From: Protostelium mycophagum
Lineage: Eukaryota > Evosea > Variosea > Protosteliida > Protosteliaceae
Direction of reading: 5' to 3'
Assembly (NCBI GenBank): GCA_002081555.1
Contig: MZNV01002943.1
Span: 1 to 22,418, forward strand
DNA: 22,418 bases
Of this stretch, positions 17,996 to 22,418 are shown piece by piece. The translations under genes and the position numbers were made by a program. The notes beneath the pieces were generated by a model. It made no database searches, was not told the origin of the DNA, and saw only the letters and a list, made by a program, of their open reading frames with translations. Position 1 is the first letter of the stretch, and each line of letters starts with the position of its first letter.

Positions 17996-19222
17996 ATGAG
18001 CTCTCCAAAGACTAAATCTACTCCTTCCTTATCAAGGTCAAAGATTGCTTCACCTTTCAAGGCTTTCATCAGAAAGAGCTCAGAGGAAGTTCAACCAGTC
18101 ACAAATGCAGCAAAGGTGAGAATCATCATGAAGACTATCACTCAATATTCAGGAATATTATGGATCCATAAAGAGGAGATCTATGAAGATATCCCAAGCA
18201 GCGCTTGAGGCCTTTAATGTCAATCAGACCCATCCAGAGGAAGAGCAGGTCACCGTTTGGGAGGTAAAAGATTATCGTCTTATTTTCACTGAACCCAAAA
18301 GGTTCTCTCTGAACCGACGACTGAGCAAGCACCCTCCTTGTCCAAACGTCGATCTCGCATATTTAATGTCTTCTCGAAGAAAGATGATCAATCGCCCTCC
18401 AAAGGTATCGTTGTTGTTTTATTTCTCTCTTTAATGTTTAACAGGAACACCACCTCGATTAGAGAGGGTCTTAACAGAAGTAACTCCTAACTCTGCTAAG
18501 ATGCCCGTCACACTTGGTCCAAAGGCTGCTTCTGAAACCAAGGTAGCGTGTCCAACTTGATCTCATTTAATGCTGGACAGTTGGATCAGGTTTCCAAACT
18601 TCCACCTCTTCCCCCGAAGCCCTTAACACTCTCCATGAAGTCTAACAAGAGTGGTCCCCCTACACCGATTATCACCCCTGATCGTGCGCCCCCATCCCCT
18701 TCCGGTAATGTCCTTACATTTTGAGGATGATTTTTTCAAACCGTGGTGTGTTTTCCAGCATTTGTTCCAAGCCAAAAAAACTGTCCAAAGTCGTTGTTTT
18801 GCAACCATCCTTGCAATAACAGCACCAAAACACAGAGGTATCCAAACTGATGAATTTCTGCAGATAAATTAGAGGTGTTCAGAATGTCTAATACGACCCC
18901 TCCTGTCACACCAATTCGCTCTTTATCAACACCCCGTAACGCGTCTGTGCGCGCTTTAGTCGACGCAATGTCCCCGAGAACACACGAAGCCGCGCTTCAC
19001 GCCGAACAATGCAAGATGAATGGCATCCTTGATCAACTCAGCAAGATCTTAGGTGAGTGATTTTTACCGCATCTACAACGATGTAGATACCAAGATTCTG
19101 AAACAAATTATGTAGGATTTCAGGTCGAGAGCGTGGAGGAAGCAGAGCGCTTATTAGAAGAGTTGACCAACGCAGACGACGTGGTATATCTCGACGAAGA
19201 AGATTTGGACGAGGCATGTTGA
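17996..19222 (+). CDS. Small Ser/Thr-Pro-rich protein of unknown function
   Basis: Exons 17996-18115, 18153-18248, 18302-18404, 18445-18542, 18590-18704, a possible 15-nt microexon 18823-18837, 18873-19052 and 19116-19222 give 277 aa (272 without the microexon). The chain is basic and disordered, dense in SP/TP sites (SPFK, TPPR, TPNS, TPIITPDR, TPPVTPIRS, STPRN, SPRT), with KRRSRIFNVFSKK in the middle. The C-terminus (about 200-277) looks helical and acidic: LHAEQCKMNGILDQLSKILG and then VEEAERLLEELTNADD with a DEEDLDEAC end. Such a layout suits a CDK-regulated adaptor, and an E2F-like motif upstream agrees, but this is inference. No known domain is recognised. The stretch between 18704 and 18873 is the least certain. 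Confidence 0.72.
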
Positions 19223-19306
19223 TGTCTGAGCTCGGACGTGTACAGTTGTTCATTGAAAAAGCATCAAACCACATAAAACAAGATAGAAATTCGTATAGAA
19301 TGTTTT

Positions 19307-19732
19307 TTACTTCGTCTCTGAATCTTTGGACATAATCGCTTGAAGCTTTCTGATGTAGAAGAAATCCGCATCCTCTCTCAGCATATTTTTCTGTTCTGGT
19401 GTCATAGACAATAAATCTATCTCCCCCTTCTCTAAATATGATAAGATCTGGCCGAAGCAACGGGGTGGTCTGTCTATGAACATCCGGTCGTGATCATCAA
19501 CCTGCGGGTTTGAGTGCCATCCATGTCTGCAGTTGTAGATACTCACATTATAAGTCAAGATGTTGGAAGTGTCTCGCAAAAGGATCTCCCAGTTAGTGTT
19601 GAAGACAGTGTGAGTGTCCCGATCGGTTCGGAAAATGATGACCAGACGATTGAACATGGGAACGCGTTCATGTGAGCCCGAGCGGAAGAAGCCGTCCTCT
19701 CCTCTTATACTTGTTCTGATGATTGATTTCAT
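19307..19732 (-). CDS. Tiny T1/BTB (KCTD-type) protein
   Basis: Exons 19547-19732 and 19307-19501 give 126 aa. After a short basic leader the chain shows a T1-type BTB pattern: VIIFRTDRDTHTVFNT, DDHDRMFIDRPPRCFGQILSYL, EKGEIDLL and FFYIRKLQAIM. The FIDRxPxxFxxILxYLxxGE stretch is the hallmark of the potassium-channel tetramerisation fold found in KCTD proteins, where it makes homo-oligomers and often recruits Cullin3. No partner domain follows, so this is a stand-alone BTB domain. The 45-nt intron (19502-19546) is a multiple of three without a stop, so retention would add 15 residues in the middle of the fold. It converges on the Ser/Thr-Pro-rich gene with an 84-bp gap. Confidence 0.85.
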   Translation of the reverse strand: MKSIIRTSIRGEDGFFRSGSHERVPMFNRLVIIFRTDRDTHTVFNTNWEILLRDTSNILTYNVSIYNCRHGWHSNPQVDDHDRMFIDRPPRCFGQILSYLEKGEIDLLSMTPEQKNMLREDADFFYIRKLQAIMSKDSETK

Positions 19733-20446
19733 TGTGTTGTGTCTGCGCTGCCTTGATTATGGAAGTTCTGCCACATAAATTATTTGCGTCTGTCAAGGTA
19801 TTTTTATCTTACATCTCTCTATTGGAATTGTGGTCACGGAGTGGATGCGGAAGCCATCTTGAATGTTCAATTTAGAGCAAATTTAATCCACGAGGACGCA
19901 AAGAATTTCCGTGATTCGAACTTCGTGTACATCTCCTTCATGTATGATGCTCAAGATGACAAAGACACTCTGGTAATTACCGAGATTTTTTGAGGACCTA
20001 ACTGTGCAATATGAATGCACACACGAAGATTGAGGCCCATGAATAGTTCTTCCGTGTCTTAACAGACAGAAAGAAAGAACAGCTCTTCTTCAATGAATAT
20101 CATTCCTCAATAAAATCAAAAACAAAAAATCATTTGCAGAGGTGACGAAACCTCACTTACTCGTAATCACGTAACTACGTAATTATAACCAGATGATTTG
20201 CTGATTGGACCAAAATAGAACACCCAGTTCTTTTTGTCGACAGAAGGATTTCGGGAACCCTTTAAGAATATGTGTCGAACTGCTGGTTGCATTGAACATA
20301 TGCATTTAAGATGTGCTGTTTTGCGTGTTCTTACCGGTCACATTCGGGCATCTCCGGGTCCCATCTCCAGATATTTTTTAACCTTTTTTTGACAGGCAAC
20401 CAAGCAAAAATTTTCGGCTGATTCTTTTCACTTCGACAGACACAGC
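19733..20446. other. Intergenic region with a doubtful coding-like stretch
   Basis: 714 bp between the BTB gene (minus) and the esterase gene (plus). On the plus strand an ATG at 19759 and an open frame over 19784-19993 encode HEDAKNFRDSNFVYISFMYD-like sequence ending in TGA, but I could not join them with a clean splice. From 20150 to 20200 there are clustered ACGTAA/TTACG strings. There is no clear promoter element. Confidence 0.3.
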
Positions 20447-21918
20447 ATGAGAGCATTCACCCTCCTCGCTATAGTATCTCTTGTCTTTGCAGATTGTGGC
20501 AAGTCTACCCCATCGTCTTTTCGGAAGGGACAGACTGTCGATCTCTCTTTTGGTGCAAGTTTTGGTCAACCTCAGAGGTTCTATTCTGTAAGTGATGCTC
20601 AAATAAATTTGTCGCTAAGATAAAGAGGTTCATCTCCCGAGATCATACAATTCTTCTGCCCATACACCCATTGTCTTCTCTTTCCATGGACATGGCAGCA
20701 GCCCTGACAAAGAGGTCCAATATAGAAATTGATTCAAATCACTGATATGGTCAGGAAGCCATTAGCGGACTTTCTGGTGACAATTTGAAGGTTGCTGGAT
20801 CGAACTTCATCGCTGTCTACCCGAAAGGCACAACAGGAACTGACGGCAAGTCCTCTTGGGAAGGCATGTTTAAGACATCTGAGATCAAATCTGACTTTCT
20901 CAGGGGCTCCATACGCTAGCGAAGCGGATGATTTGCAATTCGTTTCTAACATAATCAAAACCTTGAAGAGCGACCTCTGTATTGATTCCTCCAGAATCTA
21001 TGCCACGGGGAAATCTAATGGTGGAGGTATTCGTCATTTATGGAATGTACATCAAATAATCGGAATAGGTTTCGTCAACTACCTCGCTTGCACACCAAAC
21101 ATGGCACAAAAATTCGCAGCCTTTTCAACAGTCAGCGCGGCACTGTATCAGGTCCGTTTTTAAGTGGGGTCATGCCTCAGAATATTTCCGGTTTACACAA
21201 ACGTCCAGAAGAACGCATTTTCTCGATATTATTTTCAAGACATTCTTGCTTACCGCCACAGCCCTCAGCATTCGGAAAGAGCGGAACCTGCCCCACAAAC
21301 AAAGGTATTCCCATCATTGACTTCCACGGGACAAACGACAACGTGATTCCCTACCCCGGTAGGAGTAAGAACGGCGAGGTGAGTATTCCTGAATTTGGAT
21401 TTTTATTTAATTTTGTATTTTTGAATTTGAAAAAGTGAAATTTATTTCAGGTCTTGCCCAACATCGACAGCTTCCGCTCAGCTTGGGCCAAGAGAAATGG
21501 GTAATTATTTTCGAGATTGAAATTCCATCAACAACGCCCTATGTACGAATGATGACGTCATCAGTTGTCAAGGCGATGGCTCCACATCCGGTCTTCCCAA
21601 ATCTCAAGATCCACAACAGAAGGCCACTCTGACAGCTTGGTCTAAATGCAACGATGGAGTAGAGGTATATTCTTAATGTTTGCGTGCATCTATAATTCAG
21701 AGGTGCAATATACCAGCGCTAGCGCAACATAAATTTTGCCACTGTCTTTCTGATTATTTCAACAGGTGCAAGGCTGGAAACTGAAAGGTGGACAACACGC
21801 TTGGCCCAGAACGACCCTGTCTCCCTCATGCAAACAACAAGGCGACAATGATTGTGATGTCACCGTGTTATTCGCGACAGACTACATACTGGCCTTCTTC
21901 TCTAAATTCACTGCCTAA
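20447..21918 (+). CDS. Secreted CE1-type esterase (feruloyl esterase / PHB depolymerase-like)
   Basis: Nine exons (20447-20587, 20628-20714, 20755-20863, 20904-21026, 21069-21151, 21262-21378, 21451-21500, 21565-21664, 21766-21918) give 320 aa. A signal peptide (MRAFTLLAIVSLVFA, cut before DCGK) implies secretion or lysosomal delivery. The alpha/beta-hydrolase core shows FYSVHLPRSYN, VFSFHGHGSS (oxyanion turn), SSWEGAPYASEADD, the nucleophile elbow GKSNG (Ser150), IIDFHGTNDNVIPY (Asp207) and GGQHAWP (His281). This is the feruloyl esterase/LpqC pattern, so it likely cleaves ester-linked phenolics or polyesters. Several Cys residues suit disulfides in a secreted enzyme. Intron 3 (20864-20903) begins with GC. 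A digestive role in a phagotroph is inferred. Confidence 0.92.
20864..20903 (+). other. GC-AG intron in the esterase gene
   Basis: Joining GAAG to GGGCTCC restores WEGAPYASEADD, a conserved part of the family. The intron then starts GCATGT and ends CTCAG. No GT donor nearby keeps the frame. Confidence 0.8.
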
Positions 21919-22418
21919 AACTGAATAAAGCTTTGAATAACCTATATTGTTGTCTTTCATTCCCGATCATGCCAATGACTCTGTTGTAACTCACCTGGGA
22001 TTTTGTCTTGATGCTAGTGCGACACCCTCACTGGGTAGAGTGGCATTCAGAGGCTAACACGAAAGAGAGATCCTCTTCATCATGCTTGTTTTGAGATGTT
22101 GGTGAATCAGTGCCAATGACGGTGACAGAAGATCTTTCCATAGTTGAAACTCCGTCAAATCTTTCGATTCTATGCGGTTGGACAGAAGTTTGTGATGACT
22201 TGAACTCCCCCAACTAAGAACGCGAAGGCAGCCAGATATGCTTTTGCAAACAACCCACTGACCACTATTTACAATGATGTTGGCTTGCCCCTTCCTCCTT
22301 TTATCATCGACTTATGAGAATGAACAGGTCTGAATAAGATATGATGTAAGTCATATTTGTTTATATGGCAGGAGAATTAACGTTTTCTTCCAAATCGGGA
22401 GCCCACAAATCAAACTTG
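21919..22418. other. Right-edge region with possible 3' exon on the minus strand
   Basis: Past the esterase poly(A) signal, the minus strand is open from 22213 to 22028 and ends in TGA after DEEDLSFVLASECHSTQ. An overlapping minus-strand frame above 22155 reads FAKAYLAAFAFLVGGVQVI, a membrane-like segment. These could belong to one membrane protein with an acidic tail that enters from beyond the window, but I could not find a splice that joins them in frame. Confidence 0.25.
21924..21929 (+). terminator. AATAAA poly(A) signal of the esterase gene
   Basis: The hexamer lies five bases after the TAA stop at 21916-21918, and a TTGTTGT-type GT-rich stretch follows at about 21948. Confidence 0.65.

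Noticed and set aside
1-22418. CRISPR arrays, rRNA, LTR elements or LINEs
   Set aside because: No regularly spaced repeats, rRNA-like stretches, reverse transcriptase motifs or paired long terminal repeats were seen.

Overview
The window is nuclear DNA from an intron-dense, compact eukaryote. Coding runs are cut by many short GT-AG introns (32 to about 270 nt), splice sites are protist-like, AATAAA signals sit on or next to stop codons, and there are no operons. The proteins (a Rad5/HLTF-type helicase, a TOXD-like reductase, a secreted feruloyl-esterase-type enzyme, a tiny T1/BTB protein) would suit a free-living amoebozoan or early-branching opisthokont. I cannot fix the lineage from sequence alone.

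Layout, left to right: (1) a probable last exon of an upstream plus-strand gene (50-193). (2) A 17-exon plus-strand gene (663-4820) for a low-complexity, acidic then Lys/Pro/Thr/Ala-rich protein of about 915 aa. (3) A minus-strand tandem run of four genes: a small Ser/Thr kinase (5495-6375), an 18-exon Rad5/HLTF-like HIRAN-SNF2-RING helicase with a WW domain inserted before the Walker A motif (6665-12251), a gamma-glutamyltransferase-family enzyme (12657-15377) and a zinc-free medium-chain reductase (15533-17084). (4) A plus-strand gene for a small Ser/Thr-Pro-rich protein (17996-19222). (5) A minus-strand T1/BTB protein (19307-19732). (6) A plus-strand secreted CE1-type esterase (20447-21918). 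(7) A doubtful coding stretch at the right edge. I joined exons by hand. The frame closes exactly for all seven main genes, which supports the models.

The genes do not form one pathway. The helicase is the DNA-damage-tolerance type. The GGT-like enzyme and the reductase look metabolic, and the esterase looks secreted and digestive.

The least expected signal is between the exons. Unrelated introns share a small set of sequence words: TTCCCGCCAAAA (seven exact copies), TGACGTCATC (six), TCTACAACG (nine), an identical ACTCGTTGTAG 3' splice end in three genes, and a GC-rich hairpin word ATTGYGGCMGAGCCGCA in three genes. This could be a family of introner-like elements or a shared intronic code. 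The second notable item is the canonical WW domain inside the helicase, at a place where I recall Rad5/HLTF proteins carrying a weak W...YYN-like segment.
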